Source of the DNA: Streptomyces sp. NRRL F-5122
GTDB taxonomy: Bacteria; Actinomycetota; Actinomycetes; Streptomycetales; Streptomycetaceae
NCBI RefSeq assembly: GCF_001507435.1
Contig: NZ_LMWH01000248.1
Coordinates: 1 to 64,000, forward strand
Direction of reading: 5' to 3'
DNA length: 64,000 nucleotides
Positions 18,044 through 26,695 of the stretch are shown one piece after another. A program made the position numbers and the translations under genes. The notes under the pieces are model-generated. The model had not been told where the DNA came from and did no database searches. It saw only the letters and a list, made by a program, of their open reading frames with translations. Every line of letters begins with the position of its first letter. Position 1 is the stretch's first letter.

Positions 18044-18811
18044 TCACCGCCCCGTCCACTCAGGGGTCCGGCGCTCGGCGAAAGCGGTCATGCCCTCGCG
18101 GACGTCGGCCGAGGCCATCAGACCGGCCATCACCGTGCGCTGTGCGGCGAAGGCCTCGGACTCGGGCGCGCCGTCCGCGGCCCGGGTGACCGCCTTCACG
18201 GCGGCCAGCGCGAGCGGGGCGTTCGCAGCGAGCTGCTCGGCGAGCAGAAGGGCGTGTTCCACGGCCTGTCCGGTGGGCACGACCCGGTTGGCCAGGCCCA
18301 GCTCGCCGGCGCGGCCGCCGCTCACCGGCTCGCCGGTCAGCAGGAACTCCATCGCGAGGTGGTACGGGATGCGCCGGGGCAGCCGGATCACTCCGCCGCC
18401 TGCGGCGATCAGTCCCCGCTTGACCTCCGGCAGGCCGAAGTGGGCGTCCTCCGCAGCCACGATCAGATCGCAGGCCAGAGCCAGTTCGAATCCGCCGCCC
18501 ACGGCCCAGCCCTCGACGGCGGCGATCAGCGGCTTGGTGCGCTCGACCTCGGTCACCCCGCCGAATCCACGCCCGGGGACGTTGGGGGACTCGCCGCGCA
18601 GAGCGGCCTTGAGGTCCATGCCGGCGCTGAAGGTCCCGCCGGCGCCGGTCAGCACTCCGGTTCGGAGTTCCGGGTCGGCCTCCAGCTCGTCCAGCGCCTT
18701 GGCCAGGAGCGTGGCGACCGCGGCGTTGACGGAGTTGCGTGCTTGCGGACGATCGATCGTGATCAGCAGGGTTGTGCCCGCCCGCTGGGTGCGCACGTCG
18801 GTGGTGCTCAT
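18044..18811 (-). CDS. Enoyl-CoA hydratase/isomerase (crotonase family)
   Basis: A 255-residue crotonase with the oxyanion-hole segment GTFSAGMDLKA (about 60-70), AVEGWAVGGGFELALACDL (about 96-114) and GLPEVKRGLIAAGGG, in which the Glu is the usual catalytic position of Glu144-type hydratases. The ATG at 18811 follows GAGAGGCGAG. It is the second gene of the operon and is a good candidate for hydrating the enoyl-CoA made by the operon dehydrogenase. Confidence 0.93.
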   Translation of the reverse strand: MSTTDVRTQRAGTTLLITIDRPQARNSVNAAVATLLAKALDELEADPELRTGVLTGAGGTFSAGMDLKAALRGESPNVPGRGFGGVTEVERTKPLIAAVEGWAVGGGFELALACDLIVAAEDAHFGLPEVKRGLIAAGGGVIRLPRRIPYHLAMEFLLTGEPVSGGRAGELGLANRVVPTGQAVEHALLLAEQLAANAPLALAAVKAVTRAADGAPESEAFAAQRTVMAGLMASADVREGMTAFAERRTPEWTGR

Positions 18812-18848
18812 GGCTCGCCTCTCTCGGTGAGGTACAGGGGGGTGGGGT

Positions 18849-20006
18849 TCAGTGGCCGGACAGCTCGGCGAGGACTTCGGCGGTGTCCTGGCCAGGTACC
18901 GGGGCCAGACGGCGGATCGAACCGGGTGTCGCGGAGAACTGCACCGGGATACCGATCGTGCGGATCGGTCCCTCGGTGGGGTGGACGACGGGCTCCAGCA
19001 AGTGGCCGTCGCTGACGTAGGGGTCCTCGTGGGCGTGTTCCAGCTCCAGCACGGGGGCCATCGGGATGCTGTGCTCGGCGCACACCTCTTCCCACTCGGC
19101 GGTGGTAAGCGCCGGTGCGCACTCGTCGGCGAGCAAGGCCAGGCCGTCAAGGTCGGCCATGTCGATGGTCGCCCCGTTCACCCGGGGGTCGGCGGCGAGG
19201 TCCGGTCGCCCGGCGGCTACGAAGAAGTCGCGGAAGTTCTGCGGGGTGTAGGGGATGAGGCAGGCGAGGCCGTCCTTGGTGCGCCGGGCCCGGTGTTCCT
19301 TCGACATCGACCTGGGGTGGCCAGTTGGGCCGATCGCCGGCTCGAACTCGTGCCCCGCCAGATGCTCCACCAGATTGAACGCCAGGAGCGTGTCGGTCAT
19401 CGGCACCTCGATGTGCTGGCCCTGCCCGGTGCAGCAGCGGTGTAGCAGGGCGGCGAGCACGCTGTAGACGATGGTCAGGGCGGAGACCTTGTCCCCGATG
19501 ATCGTCGGCAGGTACACCGGTGTGCCGAGCGCGCGGCGGGTGATGTCGACCAGCCCGGAGGCGGCCTGCACGGTTTCGTCGTAGGCGGCGTTGCCGGCTC
19601 GGTCGGAGTCGCTGCGGAAGCCCTGACCGTGGGCGTAGACGAGGCCCGGGTTGCGTGCGGCGACGTCCGCGTAGGTCAGGCCCAGTCGGTGCAGTGCGGC
19701 CGATCGCATGTTGGTGATCAGCACGTCCGCGGTGTCGATGAGCTTCAGGGCCTGCTCGTGCTGCGCCGGGTCCTTGAGATCGAGGGCGACGCTGCGCTTG
19801 TTGCGATTGACGTTGAGGCTGAGGGCGGTCATGCCCGGGGTGACGTGATACCGGCCTACGCGAACGGTGTCGGAGGGCGACTCGATCTTGATCACGTCGG
19901 CGCCGAGATCACCGAGGATCTGGGCCGCGTACGGACCCATCACCACGGTGGACAGGTCGATCACCCGTACACCGTCGAGCGGTCCGGTCCTCAAGGATTC
20001 CGCCAT
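18849..20006 (-). CDS. CaiB/BaiF-family CoA transferase (3)
   Basis: A 385-residue family III CoA transferase opening LDGVRVIDLSTVVMGPYAAQ, with NRNKRSVALDLKDPAQ and LPTIIGDKVSALTIVYSV, whose Asp is the candidate catalytic residue. The ATG at 20006 is preceded by AAGGAAGAGGAG; a longer in-frame start at 20048 lacks such a site. It is the first gene of the minus-strand catabolic operon, with the LysR gene just upstream, so it likely performs the activation step. Confidence 0.92.
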   Translation of the reverse strand: MAESLRTGPLDGVRVIDLSTVVMGPYAAQILGDLGADVIKIESPSDTVRVGRYHVTPGMTALSLNVNRNKRSVALDLKDPAQHEQALKLIDTADVLITNMRSAALHRLGLTYADVAARNPGLVYAHGQGFRSDSDRAGNAAYDETVQAASGLVDITRRALGTPVYLPTIIGDKVSALTIVYSVLAALLHRCCTGQGQHIEVPMTDTLLAFNLVEHLAGHEFEPAIGPTGHPRSMSKEHRARRTKDGLACLIPYTPQNFRDFFVAAGRPDLAADPRVNGATIDMADLDGLALLADECAPALTTAEWEEVCAEHSIPMAPVLELEHAHEDPYVSDGHLLEPVVHPTEGPIRTIGIPVQFSATPGSIRRLAPVPGQDTAEVLAELSGH

Positions 20007-20097
20007 CTCCTCTTCCTTTCGCGCCGTGCTTCGTCGTGCCTGATGCACAACGCTAATGAAGAGCGATGCCAGGTGGAATTATCGAAATAGGAACGGC

Positions 20098-20120
20098 GGT
20101 GTGACCGCAGCGGTCACACC
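20098..20120 (-). terminator. Perfect 11-bp dyad after the LysR gene
   Basis: GGTGTGACCGC and GCGGTCACACC flank a single central base, starting two bases after the LysR stop codon. As RNA it folds into a 9-10-bp stem with a 3-5-nt loop, so a terminator is likely. It also lies about 90 bp upstream of the first operon gene and could instead be a LysR-type operator. Confidence 0.55.
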
Positions 20121-20122
20121 GT

Positions 20123-21061
20123 TCACCGGGATTTTCCGGATGGCGTTTTCCGGGTATCGGACCGGCGACGGACGGGCTTGTCGAAAATGTCGCACGCGGC
20201 TGTGACCAGCTCTTTGAGATCTCCGTCGGCGCGGTCGCGGCGCCACACCAGGGCCGTGTCCAGGCTGGGGTGGAAGTCGGTGAACGGCAGTACAGTCACA
20301 TTCTCGATGCTGTATCCCCGCATCGGGCTATCCGGTTCGAGAATGGATATACAGAACGCCGATCCGTTGGAAATGACTTCGGATATTCCGGCGTAGCCGG
20401 TGTCGGTGAGGGTGATGCGATTGCGAATACCGTGCTCTGTCAACGCCTGATCCAGTACCTCGAAATACGGGGGCCTGATCTCCTTGGGCGGGGGGATGTA
20501 CGCGAGATCGGCCAGGTCGGCGAGGGCGACGGCGTCCCGGCCGGCGAAGCGATCGGCCGGTACGGCCGCACCCATGCGTTCCGACATGACGTTGATCAGG
20601 TCCAGGGCGGGGTCGGTGAACGGCAGTCGGGCCAGCGCCAGAGCGAGCCTGCCCTCGCGGACACCCGCTACCAGGGCCTGGGTGCTGCCCGGCCAGCGCT
20701 GGAGATCGAACAGCCCTTGGACGCGGTCGGCGAGGGTGGCGACCCGCGCTCTCAGCTCGGGATTCAGTCCCGGAGGTATGCCGATCAGCGCGGTGCTGCG
20801 CTGCACCCGGGTCGCCTCGCGCAGCCGCCATGGGATGGAGCTGAACTGATCGAGCACGTCGCGGGCGATCGGAAGGAGGGCGGCGCCGGCTGGAGTGAGC
20901 GCGACGCTGTGGGTGTCCCGCTCGAACAGTCGCTGCCCCAGTTCGCGCTCCAGATCTCTGATGCGCTGGCTCAGAGGGGACGTCGCCATGTGGAGCCGGC
21001 GAGCAGCCGCCGAGAAGTTGAGCTCCTCGGCGACCGCGACAAAATATCGCAAATGCAGCAT
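20123..21061 (-). CDS. LysR-family transcriptional regulator
   Basis: A 312-residue LysR protein: winged helix-turn-helix in the first 60 residues (LRYFVAVAEELNFSAAARRL and TSPLSQRIRDLERELG), then a type 2 periplasmic-binding-like co-inducer domain. The ATG at 21061 gives the usual MLHLRYF start; GTG at 21067 is an alternative. It lies directly upstream of the acyl-CoA operon in the same orientation rather than divergent, and is the obvious candidate regulator of it. Its effector is probably the free acid or a CoA intermediate. Confidence 0.92.
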   Translation of the reverse strand: MLHLRYFVAVAEELNFSAAARRLHMATSPLSQRIRDLERELGQRLFERDTHSVALTPAGAALLPIARDVLDQFSSIPWRLREATRVQRSTALIGIPPGLNPELRARVATLADRVQGLFDLQRWPGSTQALVAGVREGRLALALARLPFTDPALDLINVMSERMGAAVPADRFAGRDAVALADLADLAYIPPPKEIRPPYFEVLDQALTEHGIRNRITLTDTGYAGISEVISNGSAFCISILEPDSPMRGYSIENVTVLPFTDFHPSLDTALVWRRDRADGDLKELVTAACDIFDKPVRRRSDTRKTPSGKSR

Positions 21062-21281
21062 TTCCACGTATTCAACGGTAGCCCCGCATCGCCCGGCGGG
21101 CAGCGGAGCGTGGCGACGTCGAATTCGGGCGTGTCGTCGCTTTCGGGCGCCCCGTGGGCGGGCCGAGCCAGTCATGTGATGAGCGCTGGAAAGGGGTGTG
21201 CGCCGATCGGCCCAGCGAGCGCCGGTCACCGGATCGGGCTGCGGAGTCCTGAGGTGTGACGGGTGCCCGCCGCGGCCCTAC

Positions 21282-21301
21282 AATGGACTGCGTAGTCCAT
21301 T
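21282..21301. promoter_or_regulatory. TetR operator, TGGAC-N6-GTCCA (own promoter)
   Basis: A perfect 8-bp inverted repeat (AATGGACT, 4-bp spacer, AGTCCATT) ends 15 bp before the TetR start codon. The same TGGAC-N6-GTCCA core recurs upstream of the SDR gene at 22882, indicating one regulator for both. Confidence 0.75.
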
Positions 21302-21316
21302 CTGATAGGACGGGTC

Positions 21317-21925
21317 ATGCGCGGCGAGCTGACGGCGAAGGGCAGGGCAACGCGGCAACGGATCGTCGAGGGGGCGGCGGCGGTGCTGCGGGAGCGGGGA
21401 GCCGCCCTGGCCACGCTGGACGACATCATGGCCCGGACCGGGACGAGCAAGGGTCAGCTGTTCCACTACTTTCCCGCAGGCAAGGACGAACTGCTTGTCG
21501 CGGTGGCCCAGTTCGAGGCGGATCAGGTCCTGGAGGACCAGCAGCCGCATCTGGGATGCCTCGACTCATGGGAGGCCTGGCAGCAGTGGCGGGACGTGGT
21601 GATCGAACGCTACGAAGCCCAAGGGGACGAGTGCCCGCTCGGTTCGCTGTTCTTCCAGATCGGTCGCTCGACTCCCGGCACGCGGGCGATCGTCATCGAG
21701 CTGCTGCGCCAGTGGCAGGAGAGCCTGGCGGCGGGCGTCCGGGCGCTCCAGGCGGCCGGGCTCATCCCCGCGGACGTCGACGCCGACATCAGGGCCGCGG
21801 CGCTGCTGGCCGCGATCCAAGGGGGCGTGTCGATCCTGCTGTCGACGGGCCGGTCCACCCATCTGCGGGCCGCCCTCGACCAGGGGATCGCGGACCTGCG
21901 CGCTACGAGCCACGCCGCGGTCTGA
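21317..21925 (+). CDS. TetR/AcrR-family regulator (1)
   Basis: A 202-residue TetR protein. The N-terminal helix-turn-helix is TLDDIMARTGTSKGQLFHYF (about 34-53), followed by the all-helical ligand domain with CPLGSLFFQIG, typical of the subgroup that controls short-chain dehydrogenases and quinone-responsive genes. It is convergent with the SDR gene, yet both promoters carry the same operator, so autoregulation and repression of the SDR are inferred. Confidence 0.92.
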   Translation: MRGELTAKGRATRQRIVEGAAAVLRERGAALATLDDIMARTGTSKGQLFHYFPAGKDELLVAVAQFEADQVLEDQQPHLGCLDSWEAWQQWRDVVIERYEAQGDECPLGSLFFQIGRSTPGTRAIVIELLRQWQESLAAGVRALQAAGLIPADVDADIRAAALLAAIQGGVSILLSTGRSTHLRAALDQGIADLRATSHAAV

Positions 21926-21936
21926 CCGCGGCCGTT

Positions 21937-21953
21937 CCGCCCCCGGAGGGCGG
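21937..21953. terminator. Hairpin between convergent TetR and SDR genes
   Basis: CCGCCC (21937-21942) and GGGCGG (21948-21953) form a 6-bp stem with a 5-nt loop, 11 bases after the TetR stop. It may terminate both converging transcripts. Confidence 0.4.
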
Positions 21954-22002
21954 CTCCGCCGAAACCGCCGCTCCCGGGCGCGGACGGCCTCGGCGCCGTG
22001 CG

Positions 22003-22767
22003 TCAGGCGGCGATGACCGCCGCGGTGGTGCGGCCTCCGTCGACGTCGAGCACGATGCCGTGCACGAACGAGGACTCCTCGCCCGCCAGATACACGGCGG
22101 CGTTCGCGATGGCGTCAGGAGTACCCATGCGCCCGGCAGGAGTGCCCTTCATCATGACCTCGCCGGGGTGGACCTCTCCGGGCGCCGGGGTCAGCACCAC
22201 GCCCGGAGAGATCGCGTTCACCCGGACACCTTGCGGTCCGAACTCCGCCGCCCAGGCCCGGGTCAGGGTCTCCACCGCTCCCTTGGTCGAGCTGTACAGG
22301 GCGCCGACCGGAATGCCCAGGCGTGCGATCCAGGAGCCCAGGTTGATGATCGAGCCGCCACCGGCCGCCACCATGGCGGGTGCGACGGCCGCGGTCAGGA
22401 AGAACGGGGCCTTCACGTTCACCGCGTAGACCTGGTCGAAGGTCTTCTCGTCGGTCGCCGCCGTGGTGTCGCCGGGGTAGATGCCGGCGTTGTTGACCAG
22501 GACGTCGATACGGCCGCCGAGGACCCGCGTCGCCTCCCGGGCCAGCGCCTCCGAGGCCGTGGCGCTGCCGTCCAGGTCGGCCTGTACGAAGTCGGCGCGG
22601 CCGCCACGGGCGCGGATCCGGTCGACGACCTCCTTGCCCCGTTCGACGTTGCGGCCCGAGACGACGACGTGCGCCCCCTCGGCGGCGAAGGCTTCGGCGA
22701 TCGCCCGCCCGATGTTGCTGGTTGCCCCTGTCACCAGGGCGGTCTTGCTCTCGAGCCGCATCGACAT
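22003..22767 (-). CDS. Short-chain dehydrogenase/reductase (1)
   Basis: A 254-residue classical SDR: cofactor loop TGATSNIG (residues about 14-21), NNAG (about 94), Ser in INLGSWIA, and the catalytic YSSTK. The C-terminal part has NAISPGVV and VDGG. GRN after the second strand suggests NADP use. The ATG at 22767 follows GGAG. Regulated by the convergent TetR via the operator at 22882. Oxidoreductase substrate unknown. Confidence 0.92.
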   Translation of the reverse strand: MSMRLESKTALVTGATSNIGRAIAEAFAAEGAHVVVSGRNVERGKEVVDRIRARGGRADFVQADLDGSATASEALAREATRVLGGRIDVLVNNAGIYPGDTTAATDEKTFDQVYAVNVKAPFFLTAAVAPAMVAAGGGSIINLGSWIARLGIPVGALYSSTKGAVETLTRAWAAEFGPQGVRVNAISPGVVLTPAPGEVHPGEVMMKGTPAGRMGTPDAIANAAVYLAGEESSFVHGIVLDVDGGRTTAAVIAA

Positions 22768-22881
22768 GGTCCACTCCGTTGCTCGCGTCTCACCGTGATC
22801 CCGAACGGCCGATTCGCATGGTGACGCCGGCCGGGCGGGTGCCCTGGCGACCAGGGCGAGTGCCACTGTGCGACGACAAAA

Positions 22882-22899
22882 ATGGACCTGCAAGTCCAA
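22882..22899. promoter_or_regulatory. TetR operator, TGGAC-N6-GTCCA (SDR promoter)
   Basis: TGGAC (22883-22887) and GTCCA (22894-22898) with a 6-bp spacer, about 115 bp upstream of the SDR start. It matches the site in front of the TetR gene in core, spacing and flanking A/T. The region 22768-23123 holds no gene besides this promoter. Confidence 0.75.
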
Positions 22900-23123
22900 A
22901 CTGTGAGGGTCCGAGGCAGCGCGCCTTCCGGTACAGAAGGCAGGGGACGGGCCGCGGCTCGTGTGAGCGAAGGCGATCCTCTGCCCTTCGTACTGTCGGC
23001 GCCGGCCGGTACCACCGTGTGCCCGGCCTCTGAACGGGTCGGCGCCCTAGGGGCGGAGCGCCGGCCTCAGCCGCCGGCGGCCAGGTGCGCGGGTTGCACC
23101 AGACACCCGGAAGCCAGCTTGCC

Positions 23124-24575
23124 TCAGCCGAAGTGCCGGATCCCTGTGTCGGCCCCAGGCGTGTACGCAGGCCAGTCACTCGCGGCGCCGGTGGCGACGA
23201 ACGCGGCGACTGCCGTGGCGAATTCAAGCCCCAGTGCTCGCTGACCGTCTCCCGCTTCGCCCAGCATCGGGCTGTCCGGGTAGCTGTCGAACGTCATGAA
23301 GAGGAAGGGCAGATCCACACAGTGCGTGGCGCCCAGATGGTCGGGGTCGCCGGCGGGACGGTAGTCGAATTGGTAGACGTACGTGCCGTTGCCGTTGGCG
23401 GCGTGGTGGTCGGCTATCCGGAGCGCGTCGTTGCGGAAGAGGGCATCCGTGTGCAGCGCGGTGAACACCTCGGCCGGTGTTCCGTGCGGGAGCTTCGCCG
23501 CGTACTGCTGATACACCGCCGGTGCATCGGAGCCGAGCTGGCCGGCCAGGAGGTCGAGGGCGCCTTGCTGTGTGAGCGACTGAATGCGGGAGTCGAAGGC
23601 GAAGAACGCGGTCATCTCGTTACGGGCGGTGCCGATCAGGAGATCCTTGCCCTGAAGGCGCCCGTCCGAGAGGGCCTGCTGCCAGGAAGCAGGGAAACCG
23701 GCGCCGCCCAGCACCGGGTACATGGGAGGGGCGGCGTTATCGGGGCGTGCCAGTCGGGCTCCCAACTCGGCGTAGACGGAGAGAAGTTGCTCGACGGGAA
23801 GCGATCGCAGTGCCGCTCCGGGATCGGGACTGCCCTCCATGCCCAACAGCTTCAGGTACTCCTCGGCGGCCTCGGCGGCCTGCTCGGGGTCTTGTGGCGG
23901 AAGGCCCCAGGGACCGCTCTGCAGAAGGAGACGATCGACCATGGAGCTGGTCGCGGGATCCAGTGCCAGGTAGAGGGCCGAGTACGCACCGGCCGACTGA
24001 CCGCCGACGGTCACGGCTTGCGGATCGCCGCCGAAAGAAGCGATGTTGTCCTGTATCCACCGCAGCACAGCGCCCTGATCCCGAACTCCGAGGTTGTCGG
24101 CACCGATCTGCGGCAGATGCAGGTAACCGAGCGGTCCCAAACGGTAGTTGGCGGTGACCACCACCATATTGCCGGTCTCCGCCAGGCGGGCACCGTCGTA
24201 CCAGTCCCATCCGCCCGAGCCGCTGGTGAAACCGCCCCCGTGGAACCAGACCAGAACGGGGCGAGGGCTCTTGTCCTCGAGGGCCGACCGCGGAGTCCAC
24301 ACGTTCAGGGTGAGGGAATCGTCCTCGTTCCAGTAGGGCTTGCGATGCCCCATGATCCGCTCCAGCCGGGACGGCCCCTGCGGTGCGGCCGGACCGGCGC
24401 TGACGGCCTCACGTACTTCCGACCATCCCGGATGGATCTGCGGTGCGGCCAAGCGCAGCTCGCATACCGGTGAGGCCGCGTAGGGGATCCCGCGAAAGGA
24501 AAACACGGGCCCCTCGTCCGAGCCCCGGACCGTGCCTCGGTCCGTGGCCACAACCTGACTCATGAGGTCCGTCAT
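23124..24575 (-). CDS. Type-B carboxylesterase
   Basis: A 483-residue alpha/beta-hydrolase of the carboxylesterase/lipase type B family. The oxyanion loop is WFHGGGFTSGSGG, the nucleophile elbow GGQSAGAYSALYL, the acid is likely the Glu in GTARNEMTAFF, and the base the His in GATHCVDLPFLF. EDDSLTLNVWTP is the family signature. No signal peptide, so cytoplasmic. The GTG at 24584 sits too close to AGGAGAG, so ATG 24575 is preferred. A broad ester-hydrolysis role is inferred. Confidence 0.92.
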   Translation of the reverse strand: MTDLMSQVVATDRGTVRGSDEGPVFSFRGIPYAASPVCELRLAAPQIHPGWSEVREAVSAGPAAPQGPSRLERIMGHRKPYWNEDDSLTLNVWTPRSALEDKSPRPVLVWFHGGGFTSGSGGWDWYDGARLAETGNMVVVTANYRLGPLGYLHLPQIGADNLGVRDQGAVLRWIQDNIASFGGDPQAVTVGGQSAGAYSALYLALDPATSSMVDRLLLQSGPWGLPPQDPEQAAEAAEEYLKLLGMEGSPDPGAALRSLPVEQLLSVYAELGARLARPDNAAPPMYPVLGGAGFPASWQQALSDGRLQGKDLLIGTARNEMTAFFAFDSRIQSLTQQGALDLLAGQLGSDAPAVYQQYAAKLPHGTPAEVFTALHTDALFRNDALRIADHHAANGNGTYVYQFDYRPAGDPDHLGATHCVDLPFLFMTFDSYPDSPMLGEAGDGQRALGLEFATAVAAFVATGAASDWPAYTPGADTGIRHFG

Positions 24576-24998
24576 CGTCTCCACCTCTCCTGCGCCATAT
24601 GTGCTCTGACCTCGTTGTAATGCCGACAGCGCATGTATGCCAGAAGAGGTCGTGATTGCGGCGAACGAAGGACAAAGGATCTGGTGATCCGCCGAAAGTA
24701 CGCTATCGAAGCAGGCGATCGTGCATCACGAGCCTTGCCCCGGCACTTCTCGAGGATCCGGCCTCCTTTCGCCACCGACTGTCAGGACTGCGATGCTGTG
24801 AGGAGGCGGCGGGGTGCCTTCACGGCGGCATCGCAGCTCCGCACGAGCCGGCGCACAGCCGCTGCCCCACTCTGGATGGACCATGCCGGACCGAGGCCAG
24901 AGTCCGCCTGCATCGCAGCGGTACACGGCTTCGGGCAGATGGCGGATGCTGACGCCGGCGTCTCCGGGGTCCACACGCGGTCCGGTTCGGAGGTTGAC
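24576..24998. other. Divergent intergenic region
   Basis: 423 bp between the divergent carboxylesterase and epoxide-hydrolase genes. It holds both promoters. An open frame runs into the hydrolase from 24633 but shows no domain, and a good ribosome-binding site marks 24999 as the start. I see no RNA gene or repeat here. Confidence 0.4.
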
Positions 24999-25976
24999 AT
25001 GGCGGGCACGGTCCAGCACACGTTCTTCGCGGTCAACGGGGTCAGGCTGCACGTTGCCGAGCAGGGCGCAGGCCCGCTTGTCGTGCTGCTGCACGGATTT
25101 CCGGAGAGCTGGTACTCGTGGCGGCACCAATTCGGTCCGCTGGCTGCGGCGGGGTACCGCGTCGTCGCCCCCGATCAGCGTGGTTACGCCCGCAGTGAGC
25201 AGCCCGAAGCCGTCGAGGCGTACACCCTGTTGCATCTCGCCGGGGATGTCATCGGGCTGGTCGACGCGCTGGGCGACAAAAGGGTGGTGCTCGTGGGGCA
25301 CGACTGGGGTGCCTTTGTGGCCTGGGTGACCGCCATGCTGCGTCCCGATGTCGTGCGCGCCGTTGCGGGCCTGAGCGTCCCGCCGGTACTGCCCGGGGGC
25401 ATGAGTCCGCCGTCGATCACGCGCAAGAGGTACGGTGACGGCTTCTACCAGGTCGCCTTCCAGGAACCGGGCGTCGCCGACGCAGCGCTCGCCCGGGACC
25501 CGGAGACCACGTTCCGGCGGGTACTGTTCGGGGGCTCGGGGGACAACCCTTCCAGCCTCGATCCCTGGATCGTCCCCGAAGGCGGCACACTACTGGACTT
25601 CATGCCGGAGCCGGCACAGCTGCCGGAATGGCTCACCCAAGTAGACATCGAGGCTTTCGCCGGCGACTACGTCCGTCATGGCGAACGGGCCTTCACCGGC
25701 GGCCTGAACTGGTACCGGAACGCCGAACGCAACTGGGAGCTGCTCGCGGCCTTTCGCAGCCGACGGATCGAGGTGCCGGCGCTGTACATCGCCGGGGACC
25801 GCGACATGGTTGTCGGCATGTCCGGAGGCGGAGACGCCGTCCTCAAGAGGGTCGAGCAGGCGGCACCGCATCTCCGGCGCGGAGTGATCCTGCCAGGCTG
25901 CGGCCACTGGACCCAGCAGGAACGCCCGAACGACGTCAACCGAGGGCTCTTGGACTTCCTTGCACAGTTGCCCTGA
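24999..25976 (+). CDS. Alpha/beta-hydrolase, epoxide hydrolase type (1)
   Basis: A 325-residue hydrolase with the soluble epoxide-hydrolase signature: HGFPESWYSWRHQ carries the oxyanion HGxP motif, GHDWGAFVAW the nucleophilic Asp, and the C-terminal GCGHWTQQERP the catalytic His. The lid contains the Tyr residues expected to polarise the epoxide. ATG at 24999 after CGGAGG. It shares HGFPESWYSWRHQ and HWxQQER with the enzyme at 61473, so the window has two paralogues. Substrate unknown. Confidence 0.92.
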   Translation: MAGTVQHTFFAVNGVRLHVAEQGAGPLVVLLHGFPESWYSWRHQFGPLAAAGYRVVAPDQRGYARSEQPEAVEAYTLLHLAGDVIGLVDALGDKRVVLVGHDWGAFVAWVTAMLRPDVVRAVAGLSVPPVLPGGMSPPSITRKRYGDGFYQVAFQEPGVADAALARDPETTFRRVLFGGSGDNPSSLDPWIVPEGGTLLDFMPEPAQLPEWLTQVDIEAFAGDYVRHGERAFTGGLNWYRNAERNWELLAAFRSRRIEVPALYIAGDRDMVVGMSGGGDAVLKRVEQAAPHLRRGVILPGCGHWTQQERPNDVNRGLLDFLAQLP

Positions 25977-26015
25977 ACCATTACGACCGACAACTCGGCC
26001 CGAAGCTGCGTGGCG

Positions 26016-26609
26016 TCAGTGGGAGGTGGTGCGGCGCGCGTAGGCGCGGGCCGCCCGGGCGCGGTCGCCGCAGCGAGTGGAGCACCAGTGGCGGCGGCCG
26101 TGGCGGAGCAGGAATCGGTTGCAGGGCGTGGAGCCGCATGCGGTGAGACGAGCGGCGTCGGGGCCGGTGAGCAGGTCGGCAGCGTCGGCCGCGAGCGTGG
26201 CCAGGGCGTGGTCGACCATGGCGGTGGTGGGGTGGGGGATGGTCCGGTACGGGCCGGTCCTTTCGTCCCATTGCAGCAGCGGGGCGGTAGGAACGCGGGT
26301 CATCGCATCGTTGATGGCCGTGATGGCGGTGGGGTGAGCGGGCAGGCCGGAGGCGTGGGATGCGAACAGCGATCTGATCTGTTCGCGAAGCGAGCGCAGT
26401 TGCGACGCGCACATCTCCCGCATGCCGGCGTCGACCGGAGCGAGGCCACGCTCCGTCAGCCACTGATTCGACTGCGCGGGAGTGCCCAGAAGATCCACGG
26501 TGAGGCCGCCGGGCAGCGCGATTGCGCTGTTGGCCAGGGCGATGGAGAGGTGCTCGTCCTCGCCTTGTGCGGGCGGCAGGCCGGGCTGCTCGATCACGGG
26601 CTCCTTCAT
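26016..26609 (-). CDS. CGNR zinc-finger/ABATE-domain protein
   Basis: About 197 residues: an N-terminal ABATE domain (LSIALANSAIALPGG, TVDLLGTP) and a C-terminal treble-clef finger, CGSTPCNRFLLRHGRRHWC then STRCGDRARAARAYARR, with four cysteines; the usual CGNR reads CGDR here. The family is regarded as DNA-binding. Three in-frame ATGs compete (26636, 26618, 26609). The last is preferred because repeated half-sites, likely operators, cover the first. Divergent from the metallo-hydrolase gene. Confidence 0.82.
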   Translation of the reverse strand: MKEPVIEQPGLPPAQGEDEHLSIALANSAIALPGGLTVDLLGTPAQSNQWLTERGLAPVDAGMREMCASQLRSLREQIRSLFASHASGLPAHPTAITAINDAMTRVPTAPLLQWDERTGPYRTIPHPTTAMVDHALATLAADAADLLTGPDAARLTACGSTPCNRFLLRHGRRHWCSTRCGDRARAARAYARRTTSH

Positions 26610-26621
26610 GGTTCTCATGGT

Positions 26622-26688
26622 ACGGATTGCGCGCATCCGTGAGAAGCGGCTACCGTCGTATCACGGTTCACTCGAATCCATCCGTGAG
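26622..26688. promoter_or_regulatory. Repeated ATCCGTGAG half-sites between divergent genes
   Basis: ACGGAT (26622-26627) and ATCCGT (26635-26640) form a dyad with a 7-bp spacer. The 9-mer ATCCGTGAG occurs at 26635-26643 and again at 26680-26688, eight bases before the metallo-hydrolase start. This arrangement suggests sites for the CGNR protein at its own and the neighbour's promoter. Confidence 0.5.
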
Positions 26689-26695
26689 GTGTTTG

